Program-made: the position numbers and the translations under genes
The notes under the pieces: model-generated
What the model saw: only the letters and a program-made list of their open reading frames with translations
Database searches by the model: none
Told to the model about the DNA's origin: nothing
Part shown: positions 9,674 through 19,614 of the stretch, piece after piece
Position numbering within the stretch: position 1 is the stretch's first letter
Layout: each line of letters begins with the position of its first letter
Assembly: GCA_016927595.1 (NCBI GenBank)
Contig: JAFGMI010000042.1
Location: forward strand, 62,001-126,000
Origin: Melioribacteraceae bacterium
Lineage (GTDB): Bacteria; Bacteroidota; Ignavibacteria; Ignavibacteriales; Melioribacteraceae
Length of the DNA stretch: 64,000 nucleotides
Direction of reading: 5' to 3'

Positions 9674-10357
9674 ATGAGTGATCCTTCGGACACATTGATG
9701 TTTGTACCAATATTTTCCGACCTGACACCGGAGGCAATTGAAAAAATCGGATCGGTAGGCATCAGAAAAAAATATCCTAAGGATAGTGTTATCCTTATGG
9801 AAGAAGATTCCGGAACAGCAATGTTTGTTATAATCGATGGGAAAGTAAAAGTAACAAGGACCAGCAATGACGGACGGGAAGTTATTCTGTCAATCTTAGG
9901 ACAGTCGGATTTTTTTGGAGAGATGGCAATACTCGATGGGTTATCCCGCTCTGCCAGTGTTTATGCAATGGAAGATTCGGAACTTTTTATAATTCAAAGA
10001 GATCAGTTTCTGGAACTGCTTAAAGAACATCCTGAAGTATCAATAGTGCTGCTCCAGGAATTAACAAGAAGATTAAGAACCGCCGACATGAAGATTAAAG
10101 CTCTTTCTCTCAAAGACGCAGAGGGAAAGGTGGCGACGGTTATACTTCAACTTGCTGAAGACATCGGTAAAATTAAACAGGGAATTGTTGAAATTGAAAA
10201 GTTGCCTCTGCAGCAGGATCTGGCAAATATGGCAGGCACTTCAAGAGAAACCATTTCACGGACATTACATACATTTGCCAAAAAAGGTTTAGTGGAACTA
10301 GAGGGATCAAGACTCAGGATACTTAACTTCGAAAAATTCAAAGAAACATACATCTGA
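9674..10357 (+). CDS. Crp/Fnr-family transcriptional regulator
   Basis: DNA-binding regulator with an N-terminal cyclic-nucleotide-binding-type beta barrel (about residues 12-125, with the FFGEMAILDGLSRSAS phosphate-binding-cassette-like loop near 77-92) and a C-terminal winged helix (about 150-225; recognition segment GTSRETISRTLHTF). The cassette keeps G-E and R-S residues seen in cAMP-binding members, but ligand binding cannot be assumed. There is no N-terminal cysteine cluster, so it is not a Fe-S FNR. It has a GGAGGT ribosome site (9665-9670) and a dyad operator just upstream. The PHP gene follows 3 bp later. Confidence 0.93.
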   Translation: MSDPSDTLMFVPIFSDLTPEAIEKIGSVGIRKKYPKDSVILMEEDSGTAMFVIIDGKVKVTRTSNDGREVILSILGQSDFFGEMAILDGLSRSASVYAMEDSELFIIQRDQFLELLKEHPEVSIVLLQELTRRLRTADMKIKALSLKDAEGKVATVILQLAEDIGKIKQGIVEIEKLPLQQDLANMAGTSRETISRTLHTFAKKGLVELEGSRLRILNFEKFKETYI

Positions 10358-10360
10358 TCA

Positions 10361-11194
10361 ATGAGTGAACCGAAGATAGATTTACATATGCACACGATCT
10401 ATTCCGATGGTGCTCATTCGACTGAGGAATTATTAATCAGAGCCCAAAATCTCGGACTTACCACAATCAGCATAACAGATCATGATAGTGTTTATGCCAT
10501 TAAAGAAGCGGTTGAAATCGGAAAGGATATTGGAATTGAAGTGATTCCGGGTGTTGAATTAAGCACCGATCTGGAAGACAAAGAAGTACACCTGCTGGGA
10601 TATTTTATAAATATTGAGGACGAGGAACTTCAGAAATATCTTCTATTCTTCAGGGAGGAACGTGTCTACAGAGCAAAACGAATGATCAAAAAACTTAACT
10701 CTTTAGGCATTAACATCAACATCGATGATGTAATGGACATTGCGCAGAATTCAGCTATAGGACGACCACATATAGCATTAACGCTTCTCAAGATTGGTGT
10801 AGTGAACGATTATTATGAGGCTTTCCATAAATATCTTCGTGATAATGGTCCTGCTTATGAAAGAAAAATACATGTCTCACCACAAAGTGCATTAAAACTT
10901 ATCAGCGATGCCGGCGGTTTATCTTTTATCGCTCACCCGGGTCATCTTAAAGAGTCTATTCTCATGAACATGATCAATGCCGGCGTGGACGGTATTGAAG
11001 TCGTGCATCCTTCGCACAACCAGTATCAGGTAAAATTCTACCGCGGTATAGTGAATCATTACTGTTTGCTGGAATGCGGAGGTTCTGATTATCATGGTGG
11101 AGCGAAAGGCGATGATGATAATTTAGGCAGATTTCTGCTGATCCCTCAAAGATTTGAAGCCATGAAACAAATGTTGCATCAGAATCCGGGTTGA
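10361..11194 (+). CDS. PHP-domain phosphoesterase (RNase AM/TrpH-like)
   Basis: Metal-dependent phosphoesterase of the polymerase-and-histidinol-phosphatase family. The first metal motif is DLHMHTIYSDG at residues 6-16, followed by TDHDSV near 40, a central GRPHIA near 127, FIAHPGH near 190 and GSDYHGG near 246. This set and the 277-residue length match the YciV/TrpH group, which degrade 3',5'-nucleoside bisphosphates or trim RNA 5' ends. It lies 3 bp after the Crp/Fnr gene and is almost surely co-transcribed. The exact substrate is not determined by sequence. Confidence 0.88.
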   Translation: MSEPKIDLHMHTIYSDGAHSTEELLIRAQNLGLTTISITDHDSVYAIKEAVEIGKDIGIEVIPGVELSTDLEDKEVHLLGYFINIEDEELQKYLLFFREERVYRAKRMIKKLNSLGININIDDVMDIAQNSAIGRPHIALTLLKIGVVNDYYEAFHKYLRDNGPAYERKIHVSPQSALKLISDAGGLSFIAHPGHLKESILMNMINAGVDGIEVVHPSHNQYQVKFYRGIVNHYCLLECGGSDYHGGAKGDDDNLGRFLLIPQRFEAMKQMLHQNPG

Positions 11195-11301
11195 TTTATT
11201 CTTTGTGATCAATTTTAGACTTTATCCCTTCCATAAAAATTATAAACTTTGTATTGTCTATTTGATTTTTATAAGGTTTGATAAAAGATTAAAGGGGAAA
11301 A

Positions 11302-13515
11302 ATGAAAATATTCTTAGTGCTGTTGCTGCTCAGTTCAATAAGTATGTCACAACATTTCGGCATCTGGAAAAATTATTCCGATATGAAAAATGTAAAGGAC
11401 GTTGATATAAGCAACGGAACGATATGGGCTGCAACCTCAGGCGGTATTTTTTCATATGCCGATAATGAATTCAGAGATGAGCTCAGAAAATCGGAAGGGC
11501 TAAGCAGCCAGAATATAACCTCGGTTGCAATTGATCCATTTAATCGCATTTGGCTGGGTACTGTTGAAGGGATTATAAATGTTTACGATCCATCGGACGG
11601 TTCAGTAAAAAAAATACTCGATATTAACAGAACCGAATACACTCAAAAAGCGATCAATGATATACTTATAAATAATAGTGCAGCTTTCATTTCGACAGAT
11701 TTTGGATTGTCGATAATCGATATTGATGAATTTACCTTCGAGGAAACCGTAATAAAATTTGGTAGTTTCCCTTCTGCCTCAAGGGTCCACAGTGTTTTTG
11801 TTTCCGATCTGATTTTTGTAAGTACCGAAAACGGATTTGCTTTTCAGAAAGGCTCAACAGTAAATCTTTCTAATCCTGACGTGTGGGAAACATTCGGGCT
11901 GGGAAATATTCCCGGTTCGATAACCGCATCTGATATTTACTGCTCCATTATTTACAATAGTACCTACCTGGTCGGTACTGATAAAGGTCTTTTTATTAAA
12001 AACGGAAGTAACTGGAACAATTTCCTCTCACGTAAAAACAAAGTAAACCGTATAATGCAGATAAACCAGCAGTTGTACGTGCTGTATGAAAACGAACTTG
12101 TTAGGTATAACGGGACTGATGAAAAATCGTTGTATTCGGCTACAGATAATATACTCGCTTCATTCATTATCGATGATCGAAGCGATTCGGAATTAATATA
12201 TATAGCATCAGCTAATGGTATAATAATTCTGCAAAATGACGCCGAAGAATCGCTTATTCCCAACGGACCTGTTATTAATTCTTTTATTAGTCTTGCAGTG
12301 GATGAAGACCATAATTTATGGGCTGCCACAGGCAGAGATTCCTTTGGAAAAGGATTTATGAAATTCGATCAAGCCGGGTGGACTAATTACAACATCAGCA
12401 ATAACAGTCAGCTTCCTTCAAATGCTTATCACAAAGTCTTCTCCTACAACAATATCGTTTATCTTTGTACCTGGGGTTCCGGTTTTTCCACATTAAATAA
12501 TGACGTGCTGACTAATTACAACGGCAGCAATACGCCTCTGGTTGGGATTACCGGATCAACTGGTTTTATTGTGGTCCAGGATATTAAAATTGACGATGAA
12601 GGCAATACCTGGATTTTCAATCACTGGCCGTTTAATAATGAGGGACTGGTAGTACTAACAAGCGATAATAATGCTTACAGCTACCGCTTTCCCTTCTTTA
12701 CGATTACGGAAGATTTTTACATTGAGAATGGCGCGATTGACAACTTTGGCACAAAGTGGTTTAATATAAAGGGTCGCGGTTTATACTATTTTAATGAGAA
12801 CAGGACTTTCGAAACTACTACTGATGACTTATGGGGAAGATTAAATCTTGCAGAATATTTCGACAGTCAGGAAATCACCTCACTTGTTGTAGATAAACGA
12901 AACGAAATCTGGGTGGGCACTTCACTAGGAGTTAAGATCATCACAGACCCTTCCCGACCAACATCTCAGCTGTTTCCTTCATTTCCGCTGAGGCAGCAAT
13001 CCATTAACTGTATTGCCGTCGATCCGCTTAATCAGAAATGGTTAGGGACAAACCAGGGACTGTTTCACGTAACATCGGACGGCTCCGCCCTTATAAATCA
13101 ATACGACAGCAAGAACAGTCCTCTTCCTGTTGATGATATTAAGAGCATTGCAATTGATGATAAATCGGGTTTGATTTATGTGGGTACCGATTTCGGCTTA
13201 TCCGTACTTCAAACTAATTCGATCGAACCGAATGATGACTTTAGTGAGTTATATACCTATCCCAATCCATTTATTATCGACGGATCTCAAAACAATCTTA
13301 AAATTGATGGATTGATTGAGAATTCCTCGATTAAAATATTAAGTCTGAGCGGTGATTTAATAAATGAATTTGAAACGATCGGTGGTAAAATTGATTTCTG
13401 GAATGGAAGAGATTTAAATGGTAATTTCGTGTCAAGCGGTATTTATTTAATTGTTGCCTTCGATGAAGAAGCGAATAACATTAAAACCACCAAGGTTGCT
13501 GTACTCAGAAAATAA
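11302..13515 (+). CDS. PorZ-like secreted beta-propeller protein with T9SS sorting domain
   Basis: Secreted protein of 737 residues: signal peptide (about 1-16), tandem two-component-regulator-type propeller repeats with recurrent IWAATSGGIFSY, RIWLGTVEG, IWVGTSLGVK and KWLGTNQGLF segments, and a C-terminal sorting domain of about 90 residues starting near YTYPNPF and ending in TKVAVLRK. Two N-terminal propellers plus a short C-terminal domain at this length match PorZ, the T9SS protein that delivers anionic LPS to the sortase in Porphyromonas. That match is from fold and layout; general sensor-type propeller proteins are the alternative. It has an AAAGGGG ribosome site and probably its own promoter in the 107-bp gap before it. 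Confidence 0.75.
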   Translation: MKIFLVLLLLSSISMSQHFGIWKNYSDMKNVKDVDISNGTIWAATSGGIFSYADNEFRDELRKSEGLSSQNITSVAIDPFNRIWLGTVEGIINVYDPSDGSVKKILDINRTEYTQKAINDILINNSAAFISTDFGLSIIDIDEFTFEETVIKFGSFPSASRVHSVFVSDLIFVSTENGFAFQKGSTVNLSNPDVWETFGLGNIPGSITASDIYCSIIYNSTYLVGTDKGLFIKNGSNWNNFLSRKNKVNRIMQINQQLYVLYENELVRYNGTDEKSLYSATDNILASFIIDDRSDSELIYIASANGIIILQNDAEESLIPNGPVINSFISLAVDEDHNLWAATGRDSFGKGFMKFDQAGWTNYNISNNSQLPSNAYHKVFSYNNIVYLCTWGSGFSTLNNDVLTNYNGSNTPLVGITGSTGFIVVQDIKIDDEGNTWIFNHWPFNNEGLVVLTSDNNAYSYRFPFFTITEDFYIENGAIDNFGTKWFNIKGRGLYYFNENRTFETTTDDLWGRLNLAEYFDSQEITSLVVDKRNEIWVGTSLGVKIITDPSRPTSQLFPSFPLRQQSINCIAVDPLNQKWLGTNQGLFHVTSDGSALINQYDSKNSPLPVDDIKSIAIDDKSGLIYVGTDFGLSVLQTNSIEPNDDFSELYTYPNPFIIDGSQNNLKIDGLIENSSIKILSLSGDLINEFETIGGKIDFWNGRDLNGNFVSSGIYLIVAFDEEANNIKTTKVAVLRK

Positions 13516-13523
13516 TATTTTAT

Positions 13524-15458
13524 ATGATCGATTTCCAGAATGTTTCAATTCAGTTTACCGGCGAAGATTTGTTCACAGACGCTTCTTTAAAGATAAACAA
13601 TTCCGATAAGATTGCACTGGTAGGTGCCAACGGTTCCGGTAAATCAACGATTTTAAAAATGATAACCGGTGCTATTCAACCAAGCTCAGGTAAACTGTTA
13701 ATTCAAAAAAACATCTCAGCGGGCTACCTGCCGCAGGAATTTATAAACACTTCTTCTCTCCCGATTTTTGATGAGGTTAAATCATCCATTGCATTCCTAA
13801 ATGAAGTCATAGCTAAAGAGAAATCTTACCACCAAATTATTGACAACGCCAGCGATGAAAATGAAAAATTAAAAGTAATTCATTTGCTTGGAGAACTTGA
13901 TGAATACAAACGAATAAATGACTTTTATAAGTTTGATTCTAAGATTGAAAAAGTACTGATGGGTCTGGGGTTCGATCCCGCTGAATTCAGAAAAGCTGCA
14001 AACCAGTTTTCCGGCGGCTGGCAGATGAGAATTGAACTGGCAAAAATTCTTCTGGGTAATAATGATATTTTATTGATGGACGAACCTACAAACCACCTCG
14101 ATATTGAATCTCTTCAATGGCTGATTTCATTTCTTCAGTCATACGATGGTGCTTTGTTACTGGTCTCACACGATAAGTATTTTCTAAACAAACTGACAAA
14201 CAAGACGATAGAAATTTTCAACCGTAAAGTCACCTATTACAACGGGAATTATAAAAGCTACCTTGAATATAAAAAACTGAGAGATGAACAGTTAAGAGCT
14301 GCATTCAGTAACCAGGAAAGAAAAAGAAAACAAACAGAAAGATTTATTGAAAGATTCAGATACAAGAATACTAAGGCAAAGCAGGTACAAAGCAGAATAA
14401 AACAGCTCGAGAAAATGGAGACGATCGATTTACCTGATTTCGAAAGTAAAATTGAAATTAAATTCCCTCCGGCTCCTTTAAGCGGTTCTGTACCGCTCGA
14501 TATTCGGAACTTATCAAAAAGTTTCGGCAGCAACCATGTATTGACCGATATCGATTTTCAAATTGAACGTGGTGATAAAGTTGCTTTCGTAGGTCCGAAC
14601 GGTGCAGGTAAGACTACACTTGCCAGAATCATAGCAAATCAATTGGAGCCTGACTTCGGAAGAGTAATTTTCGGGCATAACACATTCATTTCATACTACG
14701 CACAGGAAGTTGCTGATTCTCTGAATCTTGATTATGACATGCTGGATGTTATTTCGGAAGCCTCACATGATTTGACCCCGGGTCAGATCAGAAGTTTATT
14801 AGGATCATTTCTTTTCAGTGATGATGACGTTTTTAAAAAAATAAAAGTACTCTCCGGCGGCGAAAAAAGCAGGGTTGCTCTTGCCAGAATTCTGGTTACC
14901 AAAGCGAATCTAATTGTCCTGGATGAACCAACAAACCATCTTGATATTTCATCCAAAGAGATTTTACAGAGTGCACTTGTAAATTTTAACGGCAGTCTGG
15001 TTATTGTTTCTCATGATATTGAATTCCTTCGTCCAATAGTCAATAAAGTGTTTGAAATAAGAAAAGGTCATACAAAAATGTATCCGGGTGATATAGACTA
15101 TTACCTGTTCAAATCAAATGAAAATAAGACAGATAATATTCAGAAGAGAAATACAACCCCATCAGGCAAAAAAGGACAGAAAAGAATAGAGGCTGAAAAA
15201 AGGCAGCAAAAATATGCAGCAACGAAGGACCTGAGAACAGAACTTGAGAAGATTGAAAATTCAATACACACGCTTGAAGAGAGTAAAATTCAACTTGAGG
15301 ATGATTTGGGAAAGGAAGAAATATACAGTAACCCGTCCCTTTCAAAGAACAAGAATGCAGAATACGAGAAAATAAAATCGGAACTTGAAGCCTGCTATAA
15401 AGAATGGGCGGAAATCAGCGATAAACTTGAAACTATTGAAAGAACATTTGATAGCTAA
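13524..15458 (+). CDS. ABC-F family ATPase (Uup/EttA-like)
   Basis: Soluble twin-ATPase of the ABC-F type, which acts on the ribosome or in DNA-damage tolerance. The first cassette has Walker A GANGSGKST near residue 34, signature FSGGWQMRIELA and Walker B LLMDEPTNHLD. The second has GPNGAGKTT near 358, LSGGEKSRVALA and LIVLDEPTNHLD. A basic linker of about 80 residues joins them, and a charged coiled-coil tail (about 545-644) follows, as in Uup-like members. There are no membrane segments. It starts 8 bp after the PorZ-like gene and overlaps the convergent ROK gene by 4 bp. Confidence 0.93.
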   Translation: MIDFQNVSIQFTGEDLFTDASLKINNSDKIALVGANGSGKSTILKMITGAIQPSSGKLLIQKNISAGYLPQEFINTSSLPIFDEVKSSIAFLNEVIAKEKSYHQIIDNASDENEKLKVIHLLGELDEYKRINDFYKFDSKIEKVLMGLGFDPAEFRKAANQFSGGWQMRIELAKILLGNNDILLMDEPTNHLDIESLQWLISFLQSYDGALLLVSHDKYFLNKLTNKTIEIFNRKVTYYNGNYKSYLEYKKLRDEQLRAAFSNQERKRKQTERFIERFRYKNTKAKQVQSRIKQLEKMETIDLPDFESKIEIKFPPAPLSGSVPLDIRNLSKSFGSNHVLTDIDFQIERGDKVAFVGPNGAGKTTLARIIANQLEPDFGRVIFGHNTFISYYAQEVADSLNLDYDMLDVISEASHDLTPGQIRSLLGSFLFSDDDVFKKIKVLSGGEKSRVALARILVTKANLIVLDEPTNHLDISSKEILQSALVNFNGSLVIVSHDIEFLRPIVNKVFEIRKGHTKMYPGDIDYYLFKSNENKTDNIQKRNTTPSGKKGQKRIEAEKRQQKYAATKDLRTELEKIENSIHTLEESKIQLEDDLGKEEIYSNPSLSKNKNAEYEKIKSELEACYKEWAEISDKLETIERTFDS

Positions 15459-16408
15459 TTTACGAATTCATCAGCAAGACTTATTCCGCCGTATAATGGG
15501 GCATCGTCGCCCAACTTTGTTACAACAATTTTAACATTCTCACCTGGCTCTGGCAGCACGGCTTTTTTGAATGCCCTTTCTATTAGTGGCAGCATATAGT
15601 CGCCCATTGCCTCCAAAACACCGCCGCCAAGAACAATCGTATCTATATTCAGCAAAGTTGTAAGACTTCCCAGAACGGTACCGATAGTTTTACAAGCCTT
15701 GTCGACGTATTTAACTGCAATCTTATCTCCCTGGCTGATTGCATTTGCCAGGTTTTTACTCTTAATCTTTTTGACTTCCGATAAAACCGATTTCTTGCCC
15801 TCCTTTATATCGTTCAGGATTGAATTAACTATTGCAGTCCTGCTTGCCTGGTTTTCAAAAGTTGAATTTATACCTGAGTTACTGAACTCGCCGGAATCGT
15901 TGACTTTCATATGCCCTATCTCCCCTGCATAGAATGAACTTCCCCTGTACATATGGTTATTGAATATCAAAGCACCTCCTATACCGGTACCTACAAAAAC
16001 AACAAGCATATTGTTTACTTTGTCTTTAAATTCAAAACGTTTAATGCCCAGGGCAGCAAGGTTGACATCATTCTCTATAATCACAGGCAAATCGAGTTTC
16101 TGTTGCAAAGCTTTCTTAATGTTATAATTTTTTATTTTCAAATTCGGGGCATCACCGATAATACCGGATGTCGGGTTAACAGTTCCCGGGACACCAAGAC
16201 AAACGCCTTTAATGTCTTTAGTACTTTTTCCGTTCTTTTTAATAAGTTCTTTGATAGAAGAATTAATCGAATCTACTATATAATCCGGTCCTTTACTTAT
16301 ATCGGTAGCAGTTTTAACCCTGTCGATTATTTTATTTCTTTCGCTTAAAAGAGCACTTAGTATTTTTGTACCACCGAGATCAACTGATATAATGTATTTT
16401 TCAGACAC
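15455..16408 (-). CDS. ROK-family sugar kinase (glucokinase-like), zinc motif absent
   Basis: Probable ATP-dependent hexose kinase of the ROK family. The N-terminal phosphate loop SVDLGGTK is near residues 4-11, GVPGTVNP near 70, NDVNLAALG near 113 and VGTGIGGAL near 138. After GEIGHM (near 165) ROK kinases normally carry a CxCGxxGCxE zinc site; here the equivalent stretch is DSGEFSNSGINSTFE with no cysteine at all. The enzyme is otherwise full length at 317 residues. Loss of the zinc site occurs in some ROK subgroups, so activity is still likely. Transcribed away from rsmA and convergent with the ABC-F gene. Confidence 0.88.
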   Translation of the reverse strand: MSEKYIISVDLGGTKILSALLSERNKIIDRVKTATDISKGPDYIVDSINSSIKELIKKNGKSTKDIKGVCLGVPGTVNPTSGIIGDAPNLKIKNYNIKKALQQKLDLPVIIENDVNLAALGIKRFEFKDKVNNMLVVFVGTGIGGALIFNNHMYRGSSFYAGEIGHMKVNDSGEFSNSGINSTFENQASRTAIVNSILNDIKEGKKSVLSEVKKIKSKNLANAISQGDKIAVKYVDKACKTIGTVLGSLTTLLNIDTIVLGGGVLEAMGDYMLPLIERAFKKAVLPEPGENVKIVVTKLGDDAPLYGGISLADEFVN

Positions 16409-16503
16409 ACTTTCTCCAGGTTATAATTGTAAGTTTTAATTATGTTTGAGAAGATACAAAAGTGATAATTTACATACCAGACACTAATAAATTTTCAGGT
16501 CCT

Positions 16504-17292
16504 ATGTCAGCAGTTAAGCCAATTAAAAGACTTGGTCAGAATTATCTCAAAGACAAAAACATTATCAGAAAAATTGTCGGCGTAATAGACCCCTGCCCGG
16601 ATGATATTATCCTCGAAATAGGACCGGGTACAGGAGCATTAACAAGAGAATTATACGGGATACCGGCAAAGTATTTTGCTGTTGAGATCGATAAAAGAGT
16701 GATTGAGGATCTGAAATTCGAGTTCAAGGATATCAATTTGATAAATAAAAGTTTTCTTGATGTCGACTTGAACCTGATAACTGACGCTGAAGCATTAAAA
16801 GTAGTAGGTAATATACCATACAACATTACTTCACCAATAATTTTTAAACTTATCGGTGCCAGAGATTTTATTGCTTCGGCAGTATTAATGGTGCAGCACG
16901 AGGTTGCAAAAAGGATTACTGCAAAAAGAGGATCTAAGGATTACGGAATACTGAGTGTTATTTTACAGTTTATGGCAGATGTACAGTATTGCTTCAAAGT
17001 ATCTTCAAATGTTTTTTATCCAAGACCAAAAGTTGACTCGGCTGTAATTATTATTAATTTCAAAAAAGACACTGACACGAAAGTTAATACTGACCTTTTT
17101 GCACAGGTTGTCAAAGCATCATTCGGCAATAGAAGAAAAACTTTAAAAAATTCATTAAGTAATAGTATATTTAAGGATTATAATTTCAATAAGATAAACC
17201 TCGATTTTAACCGTCGGGCGGAAGAACTTTCGGTTGATGAGTATGTTTTTTTAACACTCGCTTTACAGAAAGAATTTGATGAACGAAAATAA
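16504..17292 (+). CDS. rsmA: 16S rRNA (adenine-N6)-dimethyltransferase
   Basis: Dimethylates two adjacent adenines in the 3' hairpin of 16S rRNA during small-subunit maturation, using S-adenosylmethionine. The SAM motif LEIGPGTGALT, the NIPYNIT catalytic motif and YPRPKVDSAV are all present. The frame is open from a GTG at 16462, but the family normally starts just before KRLGQNYL, so the ATG at 16504, preceded by TTCAGGTCCT, is preferred (262 residues). The end overlaps mgtE by 14 bp. Confidence 0.95.
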   Translation: MSAVKPIKRLGQNYLKDKNIIRKIVGVIDPCPDDIILEIGPGTGALTRELYGIPAKYFAVEIDKRVIEDLKFEFKDINLINKSFLDVDLNLITDAEALKVVGNIPYNITSPIIFKLIGARDFIASAVLMVQHEVAKRITAKRGSKDYGILSVILQFMADVQYCFKVSSNVFYPRPKVDSAVIIINFKKDTDTKVNTDLFAQVVKASFGNRRKTLKNSLSNSIFKDYNFNKINLDFNRRAEELSVDEYVFLTLALQKEFDERK

Positions 17293-18661
17293 CTCAAATA
17301 CAAAAGTAAAAGATGTAATTCAGATTGATTCGGAATTACTCAACAACATTTCAGTCCTTATTGAGAATCAGGCTTCATCAAGTATATTAAATATTATTAC
17401 CGATCTCCATCCTGCTGATATTGCAGAAATCATAAACCATCTGAAAGTAGACGATGCCCGTTTTGTTTTTGAATTATTAGAAACTGAAACGGCGGGTGAG
17501 GTAATTGTTGAACTCGACGAGAATCTCCGCGAAAAAATTCTTAAGGAAATCGATAAAGAGAAAATCACCGATATCGTTGATGAACTTGAGACAGACGATG
17601 CTACCGATATATTAAGCGACCTTCCGGAAAACGTCGCAGAACACGTTCTCGATAATATTGATATTGAAGATTCGGTTGAAGTTAAAGAGTTACTAAAATA
17701 CCGCGAGGATAGTGCCGGCGGTATTATGAGCAGCGACTACGTTTATGTGCTTGATACAGCATCCGTAGGCAAAGCAATAGAAACCGTAAGATTTCATTCG
17801 GAGGAATATGAGGATATATATTATATCTATGTTCTGAATAATGACGATGTACTTCGCGGAAGAGTAGCTCTGAAATCTCTTATTGTTAATACTCCCGAGA
17901 CGAGAATTTCATCAGTAATGGAAGAGGACCTTATAGTTGTAACTCCCGATACTGACCAGGAGGAAGTTGCAAATTTAATGAAGAAATACGACCTTATCTC
18001 CATCCCTGTAGTAGATGATAACAAAAAAATGCTCGGTAGAATTACATTCGACGATATCGCAGATGTAATTCAGGAAGAAGCTGACGAAGATATTCAGATT
18101 TTCGCGGGTTTGTCGGAAGAACAGGAATCAAGCGATTCCGTGTTCAGGATTTCAAGAATCAGACTGCCCTGGCTGCTGGTTGGTCTCGTTGGTGAACTAC
18201 TTAATGTCGTTTTACTGAAAAGTTTCGGTGCAACCATCGAGCAGATAGCAACATCAGCTTATTTTTTCCCGCTTGTAATGGCAATGGGAGGCAGCTCGGG
18301 GACTCAGGCTTCCATTGTAATGGTTAAAAGCCTCAGTTCCGGTAATATATGGATGAAACAGGCATTTGAGAGATTGGGCAAAGAATTTTTGGTCTCACTA
18401 TTGAACGGAATTGTAATTTCGGGACTACTGCTTGTTATAAATTTACTCCTTTTTGACAAATCCTATTTCATCGTGATACTATCGGTATCTTTGCTCTGCA
18501 TAATCGTATTTGCAACCGTTGTAGGAGCCAGTATCCCTCTGGCATTAAAAAGATTTAACGTTGATCCCGCTGTTGCAACCGGACCGTTTGTTACAACTAT
18601 GAACGATATTTTCGGGCTTTTTATTTACATGACATTTTTAACAATTTTTCTCATTTCTTAA
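17279..18661 (+). CDS. mgtE: Magnesium transporter MgtE
   Basis: Mg2+ channel/transporter of the inner membrane. An N-terminal helical repeat domain (about 30-130, with LHPADIAEIINHL and ETDDATDILSDLP), paired CBS domains (about 140-260) and five C-terminal membrane helices (about 285-460) are visible. Signature segments are REDSAGGIMS and AMGGSSGTQAS, and the protein ends with the ATGPFVTTMNDIFGL region that lines the pore. The ATG at 17279 is chosen over an in-frame TTG directly before it. The N-domain and CBS pair sense cytosolic Mg2+ in this family. The stop overlaps the next start (TAATG). Confidence 0.95.
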   Translation: MNENNSNTKVKDVIQIDSELLNNISVLIENQASSSILNIITDLHPADIAEIINHLKVDDARFVFELLETETAGEVIVELDENLREKILKEIDKEKITDIVDELETDDATDILSDLPENVAEHVLDNIDIEDSVEVKELLKYREDSAGGIMSSDYVYVLDTASVGKAIETVRFHSEEYEDIYYIYVLNNDDVLRGRVALKSLIVNTPETRISSVMEEDLIVVTPDTDQEEVANLMKKYDLISIPVVDDNKKMLGRITFDDIADVIQEEADEDIQIFAGLSEEQESSDSVFRISRIRLPWLLVGLVGELLNVVLLKSFGATIEQIATSAYFFPLVMAMGGSSGTQASIVMVKSLSSGNIWMKQAFERLGKEFLVSLLNGIVISGLLLVINLLLFDKSYFIVILSVSLLCIIVFATVVGASIPLALKRFNVDPAVATGPFVTTMNDIFGLFIYMTFLTIFLIS

Positions 18662-19614
18662 TGAATTCCGTTAAATCCATTTTAGCAAAATTAAGAGCAG
18701 TTGATATATTAGTGATTTCATTCGCTACTATTTTAACTCTGATCAATCTCCTTTTTATAACAAAAGTCGATAATTGGCTAATTCACATAGTATTGAATTC
18801 ATTCACTACCATTGCAGTCATCTTCATTGCTTACTACGACGATATTAAAAAAAATATGCTTATCGAACAACTTCACTACTGGTACCCTGTGCCTCTCATA
18901 TTCCTTGCTTTCAAGGAATTCTACTTTCTTGTTAAACCGATCCGGGAAGTTGATTACGATCAACTGCTTATTAAAGCCGACAGGTTTCTATTCGGAGGTG
19001 ATCCGACACATTATCTGTATAAAATATCCAATCCGGTATTAACGGAGTTACTTCAGATAGTATACGGAACGTTTTTCTTTCTGCCGGTTATACTGGGTAT
19101 TCATTTGCTTTTAATGGGTCGTGACAAAGAATTCCATTTTACAACATTCACTGTTGTTTTAGGATTTTTTCTTTCATACCTCGGTTACCTTTTGGTACCT
19201 GCAATAGGTCCCAGATTTACGTTGCATGACTTTGAATTAACAAATGCTGAACTGCCAGGGCTTTTTCTCACCAACTACCTGAGAGAGATTGTTAATGCCG
19301 GGGAGTCAATACCCGCAGGAACAATAAATCCTGCTTTAGTTGTGCAGCGGGATGTTTTCCCAAGCGGTCATACGCAAATGACTCTCATCGTAATGTACTT
19401 ATCCTTTAAATTCAGAACTTCATCAAGATATTTTTTCCTGGTCAATGGAAGTCTTCTGATATTTTCCACAGTGTATCTCAGATACCATTACGTGGTCGAT
19501 CTGATTGCAGGAGCTTTATTTATGGTAGCGACAATGATTATAGGTAAAATGCTTTATAATATCTGGATGAAATACACAGACAAAACCTTATTCGAATATC
19601 CGGAATTCAGATAA
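18661..19614 (+). CDS. PAP2-superfamily membrane phosphatase (inositolphosphotransferase-like)
   Basis: Polytopic membrane protein with six or more hydrophobic segments and a C-terminal PAP2 active site. GPRFTLHD near residue 182, FPSGHTQMT near 237 and LRYHYVVDLIAG near 275 provide the catalytic His and Asp residues of the PAP2_3/Aur1-like branch. The classical KxxxxxxRP motif is not obvious, which also fits the Aur1-like branch. Likely roles are lipid phosphate hydrolysis or lipid head-group transfer. Coupled to mgtE by a one-base overlap and convergent, with an 8-bp overlap, with the small gene at 19607-19939. Confidence 0.85.
   Translation: MNSVKSILAKLRAVDILVISFATILTLINLLFITKVDNWLIHIVLNSFTTIAVIFIAYYDDIKKNMLIEQLHYWYPVPLIFLAFKEFYFLVKPIREVDYDQLLIKADRFLFGGDPTHYLYKISNPVLTELLQIVYGTFFFLPVILGIHLLLMGRDKEFHFTTFTVVLGFFLSYLGYLLVPAIGPRFTLHDFELTNAELPGLFLTNYLREIVNAGESIPAGTINPALVVQRDVFPSGHTQMTLIVMYLSFKFRTSSRYFFLVNGSLLIFSTVYLRYHYVVDLIAGALFMVATMIIGKMLYNIWMKYTDKTLFEYPEFR

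Noticed and set aside
16462..16503. GTG start upstream of rsmA
   Set aside because: Adds 14 unconserved residues; ATG at 16504 matches the normal N-terminus.
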